A stretch of 64,000 nucleotides of DNA from Lysobacter gummosus (GTDB taxonomy: Bacteria > Pseudomonadota > Gammaproteobacteria > Xanthomonadales > Xanthomonadaceae), in assembly GCF_001442805.1 (NCBI RefSeq), contig NZ_CP011131.1:4960001-5024000 (forward strand), in the 5' to 3' direction. Below, in pieces: positions 56,236 through 64,000 of this stretch (positions are counted from its first letter, which is position 1; each line of letters opens with the position of its first letter). The notes under the pieces were generated by a model, which saw nothing but the letters and a program-made list of their open reading frames with translations, searched no databases and was not told the origin of the DNA. The translations under genes were made by a program, and so were the position numbers.

Positions 56236-56703
56236 TCAGCCGCGCGGCGGTTCCGGCCGGCGCCACAGCCAGATCGCGACCGCGGTCATGATCGCGATGC
56301 CGCTCGCCCACATCCACCACTTGGGCGAGGTCAGGATCATGATCACCGCGCACACCGCCATCATCGACACCGCCAGGCGCTTGGCCCGGCGGCTGACCGC
56401 GCCGTGCGCCTGCCAGTCGCGGATCATCGGCCCGAACTGGCGGTGCGCGTGCAGGCGCGCGTGCAGGCGCTCGGAGCCGCGCGCGGCGGCGAACGCCGAC
56501 AGCAGCACGAACGGCACCGTCGGCAGGCCCGGCACGACGATGCCGACGATGCCCAGGCCCAGGCTGGTGTAGGCCAGCAGCCACCAGGCCCAGCGGAAGC
56601 GGCTGCGGGCTTGCGGGGGCGCGGGTTCGGGGGCCGGCGCGGCGTCGATGCGCTCGGCGTCCTGCCCGGGCTGGGGGTCGGCGGAAGTGGGCGGAACGGG
56701 CAT
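56236..56703 (-). CDS. DUF454 / YbaN family membrane protein
   Basis: 155 residues from the ATG at 56703. Proline-rich N-terminus, then the DUF454 core LAYTSLGLGIVGIVVPGLPT, VPFVLLSAFAAARGSERLHA and three membrane helices in all. Conserved but uncharacterised. 92 bp upstream of lptM on the same strand. Confidence 0.88.
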   Translation of the reverse strand: MPVPPTSADPQPGQDAERIDAAPAPEPAPPQARSRFRWAWWLLAYTSLGLGIVGIVVPGLPTVPFVLLSAFAAARGSERLHARLHAHRQFGPMIRDWQAHGAVSRRAKRLAVSMMAVCAVIMILTSPKWWMWASGIAIMTAVAIWLWRRPEPPRG

Positions 56704-56811
56704 GCCGGAAGTATGCGGCTGGGCGCTGTTGTTGTCGGGATGCGGGAGAGATGGCGGGGATCGCGGGGGTTTCAAGCGCGGGGCATTGAAGGTGGGGCTG
56801 TCCGGCGATTT

Positions 56812-56910
56812 GAGCGGAAAGCATCGGGGCTGAAGCCCCTCCCACAAAAGTCACCGAAGCCGCGACCGCTCTTGTGGGAGGAGCTTCAGCCCCGATGCCT
56901 TTCGCTCAGC
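56812..56910. repeat. Palindromic repeat, family A copy 5
   Basis: GCATCGGGGCTGAAGCCCCT, then CTTGTGGGAGGAGCTTCAGC with a core of about 30 bp (TCACCGAAGCCGCGACCGCT). Arm order is reversed relative to copy 1. Confidence 0.85.
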
Positions 56911-56960
56911 AACGACGCAGCTTCCACCACACACGCCCCCAACCTCAGCACCAGAAACAA

Positions 56961-56984
56961 CGAACCCGGCATACGCCGGGTTCG
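56961..56984 (-). terminator. Stem-loop, probable terminator of the S9A gene
   Basis: CGAACCCGGC (56961-56970), loop ATAC, GCCGGGTTCG (56975-56984), 10 bp. Minus-strand transcription continues TTGTTTC, a weak T-tract. It lies 38 bp after the stop. Confidence 0.7.
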
Positions 56985-57021
56985 TCGGATCATCACCGGC
57001 CCGAAGGCCGCGGCACGGCGC

Positions 57022-59172
57022 TTACTTGATCGAAATATCCGCGCTGACCTGCATCTGATCGATCATGAAGGCATACATCTCCGACTGTTCGCGGTACTTG
57101 CGGAAGCGGCCGGACTTGCCGCCGTGGCCGGCGTCCATGTTGGTGCGGAACAGTACCGGCTGCGCGCCGGTGTCCAGGTCGCGCAGACGCGCCACGTACT
57201 TGGCCGGCTCCCAGTACTGCACCTGCGAATCCCACAGGCCGGTGCCGACGAACATCGCCGGATAGGCCTGCTTCTTCAGGTTGTCGTAGGGCGAATAGGT
57301 GAGCATGTAGTCGTAGTAATCCTTCTTCTCCGGATTACCCCATTCGTCGTACTCGTTCGTGGTCAGCGGAATGCTGGCATCGAGCATGGTGGTGACCACG
57401 TCCACGAACGGCACCTGCGACAGCACCACGCGGTATTTGTCCGGCGCCATGTTGCTGATCGCGCCCATCAACAGGCCGCCGGCGCTGCCGCCATACGCGG
57501 CGACGCGGTCGGGTGCGGCGTAACCGGCCTTGACCAGGTCTTCGGTGACGTCGATGAAGTCGTTGAAAGTGTTCTTCTTGTGGAACAGCTTGCCGTCGTC
57601 GTACCACTTGCGGCCCATTTCCTGGCCGCCGCGGATGTGGGCGATGGCGTAGACCATGCCGCGATCGAGCAGGCTCACGATGGTGCTGTTGAAGGCCGGG
57701 TCCATCGACAAGCCATAGCTGCCGTAGGCGTACTGCAGCATCGCCGCCTTGCCGTTCTTCTCGAAGCCCTTCTTGTACACCAGCGACACCGGCACCTTGA
57801 CGCCGTCGCGCGCGGTCGCCCAGAAGCGCTCGGTCACGTACTTGTCCGCGTCGAAGCCGATCACCGGCTGGCGCTTGAGCAGCTTGCGCTCGCCGGTCTG
57901 CGTATTGAGCTCGTAGGTGGTCGCCGGCGTGGTCAGCGAGGTGTAGGTGTAGCGCAGCCACGGCGTGTCGTGTTCGGAATTGGTCGACAGGCCCATCGAG
58001 AACGCCGGCTCATCGGCCTTGACGAACTCTTCCTTGCCGTCCTTGCCGATCAGGCGCAGGCGTTCGAGCGCGTTCGAGCGCTCGGCCACCGCGGTGAAGC
58101 CGTCGAACAGCTCGAAGCCTTCGATGAACACGTCGTCGCGGTGGGCGATCCAGTCCTTCCACTCCTTGCGCGATTGCGCGCCGTCGGGCGCGGTGACCAG
58201 CTTGAAGTTCGGCGCCGGCTTGCCGTCGGCGCCGGGGGCGTTGGTGCGGATCACCCAGCGACCGTCGAGGCGGTCGGCGTCGTATTCGACATCGCGCTCG
58301 CGCGGCGCCAGCACCACGAACTGCTTCGGATCGGCGGCCGGCGCGCAGCGGGTCTCGCTCGACACCGTGCTGTGCACGCTGATGCACAGGTAGGCGTCGT
58401 CGCGGGTGCGGCCGATGCCCATGTAGAAGCTGTCGTCCTTTTCCTCGTAGACCAGCGTGTCGCTGGCCGCCGGGGTGCCGAGCACGTGCTTCTTGACCCG
58501 CACGGTCAGCAGCGTTTCCGGATCGTTCTCGACGTAGAACAGGGTCTTGTTGTCGTCGGCCCAGACCAGGTCGGTGGAGGCGTTATCGATGACCTCCGGA
58601 TAGATCTCGCCGGTCGCCAGATTCTTGAAACGGATCTTGTACTGGCGGCGGCCGACGGCGTCGTCGACCCAGGCCAGGATGGTGTTGTCCTGGGTGATTT
58701 CCATGCCGCCGACGTTGAAGTAATCCTTGCCCTTGGCCATGGCGTTGACGTCGAGCAGGATCTGCTCGGCCTCGTCCATGCTGCCCTTGCGGCGCGCGTG
58801 GATCGGGTAGTCCTGGCCGGTTTCGAAGCGGGTGTAGTACCAGTAGCCGCGTTCGCGGTACGGCACCGAGCTGTCGTCCTGCTTGATGCGGCCGACGATC
58901 TCGTCGTACAGCTTGTCTTCCAGCGGCTTGAGCGGCTTCATGAACGCGTCGGCGTAGGCGTTCTCGGCGTTGAGGTACGCCAGCATCTGCGGGTTCTTGC
59001 GCTTGTCGTCGCGCAGCCAGTAGTACTCGTCGCTGCGCTGGGCGCCGTGCGGCGCCTTGACTTCATGCGGCTTCTTGGCGGCGTCGGGCGGCGTGGGCAG
59101 GCCGGCGGCGGAGACGGAGAGGGTCGTGGTCATCAGGAACGTGGCCGCTAACGTGAATAGAGTCGGTTTCAT
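57022..59172 (-). CDS. Secreted S9A peptidase, oligopeptidase B-like
   Basis: 716 residues. Signal peptide to about residue 22 (TTTLSVSA-AGLP). A beta-propeller domain is followed by a C-terminal alpha/beta-hydrolase domain with YGGSAGGLLMG (nucleophile Ser) and MDAGHGGKSGRFR (His). YWLRDDKRKNPQMLAYLNAE at the N-terminus and PYDNLKKQAYPAMFVG near the end are typical of oligopeptidase B/protease II. It cleaves short peptides after basic residues. Encoded tandemly with a second S9A gene. Confidence 0.95.
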   Translation of the reverse strand: MKPTLFTLAATFLMTTTLSVSAAGLPTPPDAAKKPHEVKAPHGAQRSDEYYWLRDDKRKNPQMLAYLNAENAYADAFMKPLKPLEDKLYDEIVGRIKQDDSSVPYRERGYWYYTRFETGQDYPIHARRKGSMDEAEQILLDVNAMAKGKDYFNVGGMEITQDNTILAWVDDAVGRRQYKIRFKNLATGEIYPEVIDNASTDLVWADDNKTLFYVENDPETLLTVRVKKHVLGTPAASDTLVYEEKDDSFYMGIGRTRDDAYLCISVHSTVSSETRCAPAADPKQFVVLAPRERDVEYDADRLDGRWVIRTNAPGADGKPAPNFKLVTAPDGAQSRKEWKDWIAHRDDVFIEGFELFDGFTAVAERSNALERLRLIGKDGKEEFVKADEPAFSMGLSTNSEHDTPWLRYTYTSLTTPATTYELNTQTGERKLLKRQPVIGFDADKYVTERFWATARDGVKVPVSLVYKKGFEKNGKAAMLQYAYGSYGLSMDPAFNSTIVSLLDRGMVYAIAHIRGGQEMGRKWYDDGKLFHKKNTFNDFIDVTEDLVKAGYAAPDRVAAYGGSAGGLLMGAISNMAPDKYRVVLSQVPFVDVVTTMLDASIPLTTNEYDEWGNPEKKDYYDYMLTYSPYDNLKKQAYPAMFVGTGLWDSQVQYWEPAKYVARLRDLDTGAQPVLFRTNMDAGHGGKSGRFRKYREQSEMYAFMIDQMQVSADISIK

Positions 59173-59290
59173 ATAGGGTCCGATTACGTGATACGCAATG
59201 GCGCGGCCCGCGACAGCGGGGCCGCAACGCGCGAACGGGCGCCCGAAGGCGCCCGTTGGATGGCCGATCCGCGCGAGCCGGCCGCGCCGG

Positions 59291-61417
59291 TCACTTCGCC
59301 AGTTGTTCCCACAGGAAGGTGTAGGCCAGGGCGTTCATGTGCGCCTGCTGGGCGTTGTTGGCCGCGCCGCCGTGGCCGCCTTCGACGTTTTCGTAGTAGG
59401 TGACGTTCTTGCCGGCGTCGAGCATCTTCGCCGCCATCTTGCGCGCATGGCCCGGATGGACGCGGTCGTCCTTGGTCGAGGTCATGAAGATCACCGGCGG
59501 GTATTCGCGCTTGGCGTCGAACAGGTGGTACGGCGAGAAGGTCTTGATGAACGACCAGTCGGCGGTGTCCGGATTGCCGTACTCGGCCATCCACGAAGCG
59601 CCGGCCAGCAAGTGGTTGTAGCGCTTCATGTCCAGCAGCGGCACCTGCACCACCACCGCGCCGAACAGCTCCGGGTACTGGGTCAGCATGTTGCCGGTGA
59701 GCAGGCCGCCGTTGCTGCCGCCCTGCACGCCCAGGTGCGGGGTGCTGGTGATCTTGCGCGCGATCAGGTCGCGGCCGACCGCGGCGAAATCCTCATAGGC
59801 CTTGTGGCGATTGGCCTTGAGCGCGGCCTGGTGCCAGCGCGGGCCGTACTCGCCGCCGCCGCGGATGTTGGCGACCGCGTACACGCCGCCCTTCTCCAGC
59901 CAGCCCTTGCCGATGCCGCCGGAATAGGCCGGGGTCAGCGAGATTTCGAAACCGCCGTAGCCGTACAGCAGCGTCGGCGCCTTGCCGTCGAACTTCAGAT
60001 CCTTCGGCCGCACCACGAAATACGGCACGCGGGTGCCGTCCTCGCTCTTGGCGAAGTGTTGTTCGATCGTGTCCTTGGAGGAATCGAAGAAGGTCGGATT
60101 GGTCTTGAGCGTCTGCGGCGGCTTGCCGATGTCGGCCAGCGCCAGCGTGGTCGGGGTGACGTAGTCCGACGCGCTCAGCCACACCGCGTCGCTGTCGTCG
60201 CTGTCCACCGCGCCCACCGACACGGTGCCGAACGCCGGCGCGCCGACGAAGGCGCTGCGCGTCCATTCGCCCGCGCCGGCATCGGCCGGCGGCGTCAGCA
60301 CACTGAGCTTGTACTTGACGTCGTCGAGCACGTTGACCACAAGGTGATGGCGCGTCCACACCGCGCTCGCCAGCGAAGTGGTGTCGGTCGGAGCGAACAA
60401 GGTGGTGAAGCCGCGCTTGCCCTTGAGGAAGTCGTCGAACTTGATCGCGATCAGGCTGCCGGAGGCGTACTTCTTGCCGCCGGCTTCATACGGGTCGCGC
60501 AACTCGGCGATCAGCCATTCGCGGTGCACGTATTTGTTGGCCGAGTTGGGCAGATCGATCTTGGTCAGCTTGCCGTCCTGGCCGCGCAGGTACAGCTCGT
60601 CGTTGTAGAACGCCAGCGCGCGCTGGACGAAATCGCGTTCGAAGCCCTCGGTCGGGTCGTGCCAGGCCGCCACCGACATGTCGCTGTCCTTGCCCTCGTA
60701 CACCGGCGTGGCCTCGGCCATCGGCGTGCCGCGCTTCCACAGGCGCACGGTGCGCGCGTAGCCCGAGGTCGTCATCGTGCCCTTGCCGAAATCGGTGGCG
60801 ACATAGACGTGGTCGCGATCGATCCAGCTCAGGTTGCCTTTGGCTTCGGGGCGGAAGAAGCCGTCCTTGATCCAGGTCTTGCTGGTGAGGTCGAACTCGC
60901 GGGTGACGTCGGCATCGGAGCCGCCGCGCGACAGCGCGATCAGGCAGCGCTGATATTCAGGCCGCAGGCATTCGGCGCCGTGCCAGACCCACTGCTCGTT
61001 TTCCTGCGCGTTGAGCGCGTCCAGGTCGATCACCGTCTCCCACTTCGGCTGGTCCTTGCGGTACTCCTCCAGCGTGGTGCGGCGCCACAGGCCGCGCTGA
61101 TGCTGCGCGTCCTTCCAGAAGTTGTAGTAGTAGGCGCCGATCTTCTCCACGCCGGGGATCTTGGCGTTGGAATCCAGGATGGCGAGGATGCTGCTTTCGA
61201 GCTGCTTGAACTGCGGCGTCGCCGCCAGCTCGGCTTCGGTCTTGGCGTTGCGGGCGTGGACCCAGTCCAGCGCGCGCTTGCCCTCGACGTCTTCGAGCCA
61301 GGCATAGGGATCGTCGGTCACGGGCGCCTCCTGGGCGTATACGGCGCCGGAGGCCGAAGCCGCGGCCAGACCGGCCGCGAACAACAAGGACTGACAGGTC
61401 TGCGACATCGTGGGCAT
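59291..61417 (-). CDS. Secreted S9A prolyl oligopeptidase family protein
   Basis: 708 residues. Signal peptide SGAVYAQ-EAPV, DDPYAWLEDVEGKRALDWVH at the N-terminus and the catalytic domain with VQGGSNGGLLTGNMLTQYPE (nucleophile Ser), DDRVHPGHARK (Asp) and VEGGHGGAANN (His). It belongs to the prolyl oligopeptidase branch, probably periplasmic. 118 bp from the downstream oligopeptidase gene; both are minus, and they may share a promoter upstream of 61417. Confidence 0.95.
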   Translation of the reverse strand: MPTMSQTCQSLLFAAGLAAASASGAVYAQEAPVTDDPYAWLEDVEGKRALDWVHARNAKTEAELAATPQFKQLESSILAILDSNAKIPGVEKIGAYYYNFWKDAQHQRGLWRRTTLEEYRKDQPKWETVIDLDALNAQENEQWVWHGAECLRPEYQRCLIALSRGGSDADVTREFDLTSKTWIKDGFFRPEAKGNLSWIDRDHVYVATDFGKGTMTTSGYARTVRLWKRGTPMAEATPVYEGKDSDMSVAAWHDPTEGFERDFVQRALAFYNDELYLRGQDGKLTKIDLPNSANKYVHREWLIAELRDPYEAGGKKYASGSLIAIKFDDFLKGKRGFTTLFAPTDTTSLASAVWTRHHLVVNVLDDVKYKLSVLTPPADAGAGEWTRSAFVGAPAFGTVSVGAVDSDDSDAVWLSASDYVTPTTLALADIGKPPQTLKTNPTFFDSSKDTIEQHFAKSEDGTRVPYFVVRPKDLKFDGKAPTLLYGYGGFEISLTPAYSGGIGKGWLEKGGVYAVANIRGGGEYGPRWHQAALKANRHKAYEDFAAVGRDLIARKITSTPHLGVQGGSNGGLLTGNMLTQYPELFGAVVVQVPLLDMKRYNHLLAGASWMAEYGNPDTADWSFIKTFSPYHLFDAKREYPPVIFMTSTKDDRVHPGHARKMAAKMLDAGKNVTYYENVEGGHGGAANNAQQAHMNALAYTFLWEQLAK

Positions 61418-61620
61418 GGCTCATCCGGTGCAAAAGGAAGGCCGCCACGCTAGCACAGGGCGGGAGGGGCTCCGCCCTGTCCAAGGTCATGTAGGGAGTT
61501 GCCCGGTTTGGCGCGTTGCCCGCGCGCTGCCGGGGTGCCGCCAGGAGTGGGTTCGGCGCCGCATTCGCGGCCGGCGCGCCGCCACATTCCGCACAGTCGG
61601 CGCGCCGGCGGCCGTATCGA

Positions 61621-61968
61621 TCAAGCCACCCGCGGCAGCGGACGCGCCGTGACCGCCGGCCGCAGGCGGCGCCGCGCCTGCACCAATCCGCGGCGGCGGC
61701 GGCGCAGCGCCGGTTCGGCCGGACTGGCCGGGTTCTGCCGCCACGACGGCAACCGGAACCGATGCAGCGCCCACCACGCCAGCGCCGGCATCGCCACCAG
61801 CCACAGCGGCAGCCAGCCGATGACGGCATGACTGCCGCGCGCGCCGGGCAGCATCAGCACCAGCAGGCAGCCGATGGCGACCGCATACCCGAGCGCGGTG
61901 TCCAGGTCAGCGTGGAGGGAGCCGGCCTCATCGGCGGCGGAACGGGCGGTGGGCGCGGTAGCGGTCAT
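61621..61968 (-). CDS. Hypothetical membrane protein
   Basis: 115 residues from the ATG at 61968. Two hydrophobic helices (TALGYAVAIGCLLVLMLPG and IGWLPLWLVAMPALAWWALH) and a basic cytoplasmic tail rich in arginine. Not recognised, though the arrangement is common in Xanthomonadaceae. Minus strand, upstream of the S9A pair. Confidence 0.65.
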   Translation of the reverse strand: MTATAPTARSAADEAGSLHADLDTALGYAVAIGCLLVLMLPGARGSHAVIGWLPLWLVAMPALAWWALHRFRLPSWRQNPASPAEPALRRRRRGLVQARRRLRPAVTARPLPRVA

Positions 61969-62127
61969 GACCTGACTCCGGAACGGTGCTTGAGGGGTGG
62001 GCTGTCGGGATTCCACCTTCCGGGGGCTGCGTCTCAGAGGCTGCGATGTTCAGGACCGTTGATCGGGATGGGGCTTGGCTGCTTGGCTGGCCGTTGCACT
62101 CGTAGCCGCTGCGGCGCGGCGGCTCGC

Positions 62128-62196
<69 letters not shown>

Positions 62197-62263
62197 AAGA
62201 TTTTGCTTTGCCTCGGCTCCGCTTTGCCGTGCCCTGCTTCGGCTTCAGCTTCGGCTTTGCTTT

Positions 62264-62295
<32 letters not shown>

Positions 62296-62611
62296 GGCGC
62301 AGCTTGTTACTCGCGAGACCTGGGACACCCGGAGGGCGGCGCACATGGACGTGCGCCGGGTCCCACCTTGGGCAGGATGCCCAATGTGGGACCTGCCCGC
62401 GCAGGCATCGCACTCGTGGCTCTTGATTCGAAACAGCCAAAGCCCTTTCTTTGGTTACTTTCTTTGTGGCTTTGGACAAAGAAAGTGACCCGCCGCTTTA
62501 TGGCGGAAGCGTTTAGCGTTTGATCCTGCTTGTTGCGTTTGATCTTGTTTAGAGCTTCTAAGGAACCTGACAGCCCCTGATCGAAACAACCAGACCTGCG
62601 CACTCCCTCCT

Positions 62612-62699
62612 ACCGTCATTCCCGCGAACGCGGGAATCCAGCGACTTCAAGCGTTCTCGCACGAAAGGCACTGGATTCCCGCCTTCGCGGGAATGACGA
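62612..62699. repeat. Palindromic repeat, family B copy 4
   Basis: ACCGTCATTCCCGCGAACGC to GCCTTCGCGGGAATGACG, with AGCGACTTCAAGCGTTCTCG and GGCACTGGATTCCCG inside. Same layout as copy 1. It sits in the spacer of the large inverted repeat. Confidence 0.85.
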
Positions 62700-63309
62700 G
62701 CAAAAGAAGTCTCAAGCAAGAGCCAGAGCCAGAGCGAGAGCGAGAGCGAAAACAAGATCAAACGCCTAAAGCTTCCGCCATGGAGCGGCGGGTCACTTTC
62801 TTTGTCCAAAGCGACAAAGAAAGTAACCAAAGAAAACGCTTTGGGCTGTTTCGAGTCAAAAGCCACGAGTGCGGTGCTTGCGCAGGCAGGTGCCACATTG
62901 GGCATCCTGCCCAAGGTGGCACCCGGCGCACGTCCATGTGCGCCGCCCTTCGGGTGTCCTTCGGTCTCGCGAGTTACAGGCGGCGCCCAGCAACGGCAAC
63001 GGCAACGGCAAAAACAAAGGCGAAGCCGAAACACTGCAAAAGTGGAACCAAGCCAAAACAAAATCTCGGCAACGGCAACCACCACTACAACTGCAACAAC
63101 AACAGCAACAGCGCTGGCAACAGCCGTAGGCAACCGCAGCCGTGGCAGCAACAGCCGCAGCGCAAGCTTGCAACTTCAAGTGTCGTTTATCCGAAATGGC
63201 AACCGAAAGATGGAACCATCTTTCAAGGGCTAACAGCCGCAAAAGCTGCATCCCCAAGCGCGAATACCCACACGCCGAACACCAGATCCCAAAGGCCCCG
63301 AACGCGCCC

Positions 63310-64000
63310 TCAGTACCCCGCCTTGTCCAAGGCCTTATCCGCCTCTTCCCGCCCCAACGCGATCAATTCCTTCGCCCGCCAGAACTCATAGAACTGACAC
63401 GCATCGCGCGGAATCCGGATCACCAGCTCCGGCGGGTCCAACGCCAACTGCACGCGCGCGATCTGCGCCTGCATCATGTCCAAGGAACGCGCCATCAACT
63501 CGCTGAAACTCAACTCGTGCGGCGCTTCCTCGCCCGGGGCGCTGGCCTCGGGCTGATAGCTGCGGCGGAACCAGCGCGCCAACAGCGACGGCGGCTTGAT
63601 CGACGCCACCTGCAAGGCCTGCGCCTTGTCGGCGCCGTTGTGATGCGCCAGCCCGCCGGGCGGCTGGTCGGGCCAGCCGTGCATGTCCACCGCGATCAGG
63701 CGCTGCGCATCGGACAGGCGTGTGGCGGTGATCGGCAACGGCGCCAGCAGGCCGCCATCGACCAGTTCGCGGCCGTGCAACTCGTAAGGGGTGAACACGC
63801 CGGGGATCGCGATCGAAGCGCGCACCGCATCCCACAGGTCGCCTTCGCGCAGCCATACCTCGCGCTGGCGCACCAGATCGACCGCGACCGCGGTGAAATC
63901 CACCGCCAGGTCTTCGATGCGCGGCTCGCCGGCGAGTTCGCGCAGCGCGTGCATCAAGCGCTCGCCGCGGAACAGCGCCGGCTGGCCGAACACCGGGTCG
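63310..64000 (-). CDS. Patatin-like phospholipase family protein, 5' end cut by the window edge
   Basis: At least 230 residues of the C-terminal portion. The catalytic Asp motif is present: ELVDGGLLAPLPITATRLSD (Asp-Gly-Gly). The dyad Ser (Gly-x-Ser-x-Gly) lies outside the window. ASIAIPGVFTPYELHGRELV is typical of the RssA-like bacterial patatins. The C-terminal part (MMQAQIARVQLALDPPELVI, RIPRDACQFYEFWRAKELIA) fits the same subfamily. It probably acts on phospholipids or lysophospholipids in the cytosol. Confidence 0.9.
   Translation of the reverse strand, partial: DPVFGQPALFRGERLMHALRELAGEPRIEDLAVDFTAVAVDLVRQREVWLREGDLWDAVRASIAIPGVFTPYELHGRELVDGGLLAPLPITATRLSDAQRLIAVDMHGWPDQPPGGLAHHNGADKAQALQVASIKPPSLLARWFRRSYQPEASAPGEEAPHELSFSELMARSLDMMQAQIARVQLALDPPELVIRIPRDACQFYEFWRAKELIALGREEADKALDKAGY

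Noticed and set aside
55807..59151. Long plus-strand frame opposite dapF-lptM, ybaN-like and S9A genes
   Set aside because: It spans several well-supported minus-strand genes and intergenic gaps, including a palindrome and a terminator; no domain is visible.
62310..62603. Open frames across the arms of the large inverted repeat, on both strands
   Set aside because: The same peptide words appear in opposite directions because the DNA is an inverted repeat. No ribosome-binding sites, no domain, and composition follows the repeat.

Overview
The window is high-GC bacterial chromosome with a conserved core typical of Xanthomonadaceae (Lysobacteraceae), and the closest fit I see is Lysobacter. The reasons are the gene set (FabV enoyl reductase, a long mreBCD-mrdA-rodA block, lptM-dapF-DUF484-xerC-hslVU), the many secreted hydrolases, and above all a protein ending in an XVIPCD, the type IV secretion signal domain of Xanthomonas and Lysobacter antibacterial effectors. 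No rRNA, tRNA, CRISPR array, transposase or phage structural gene was found.

Layout. At 1-1481 (minus) lies the end of a cell-wall/lipoate run: UPF0250 (ybeD), lipB and the first third of lipA. At 1713-6401 (plus) four genes sit between ybeD and dacC: an unknown exported protein, a HAD/NIF-type phosphatase, an SGNH hydrolase and a beta-propeller/PI-PLC-like protein. At 6483-10820 (minus) follows mltB-rlpA-dacC. From 10821 to 32094 there is a mosaic of accessory genes: an AraC regulator, a 2H phosphoesterase-like protein, fabV, an M4 metalloprotease, a giant CadC-like regulator, a probable type IV effector with its lipoprotein immunity partner, a subtilase, a metallo-beta-lactamase lipoprotein, a DNA/RNA endonuclease and several small unknowns. 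At 32095-38329 (minus) is mreB-mreC-mreD-mrdA-rodA. In Pseudomonas and E. coli mrdA-rodA lie next to rlpA/dacA/ybeD/lipB/lipA, so here the elongation and septation cell-wall cluster appears to be split by two insertions.

From 38.8 to 50.7 kb come metabolic and envelope genes: a PfkB kinase, a GH25 lysozyme, an alpha/beta hydrolase, an M1 aminopeptidase, an SDR, ubiE, two GNATs, a yeast-type cytosine deaminase and an SDR-DoxX fusion. From 51.1 to 56.1 kb (minus) is the conserved lptM-dapF-DUF484-xerC-hslV-hslU cluster, followed by a ybaN-like gene. From 57.0 to 61.4 kb are two tandem secreted S9A peptidases, and the window ends in a patatin-like phospholipase cut by the edge.

Intergenic DNA is rich in short palindromic repeats. 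I see at least three families (about 100 bp 'GCTTCAGCCCC' palindromes in five copies; 'ATTCCCGCG-AACGCGGGAAT' elements in four; 'CTCTCCCGC-GCGGGAGAG' elements in two), paired hairpins around hslV, and a nested inverted repeat of about 1.1 kb at 62.06-63.17 kb. One palindrome copy appears to have truncated a GNAT acetyltransferase gene.

How it works together: the core genes build and remodel the peptidoglycan sacculus. The accessory genes add secreted proteases, nuclease, lipase-like proteins and a contact-dependent peptidoglycan-attacking effector, which fits a predatory or competitive soil bacterium.
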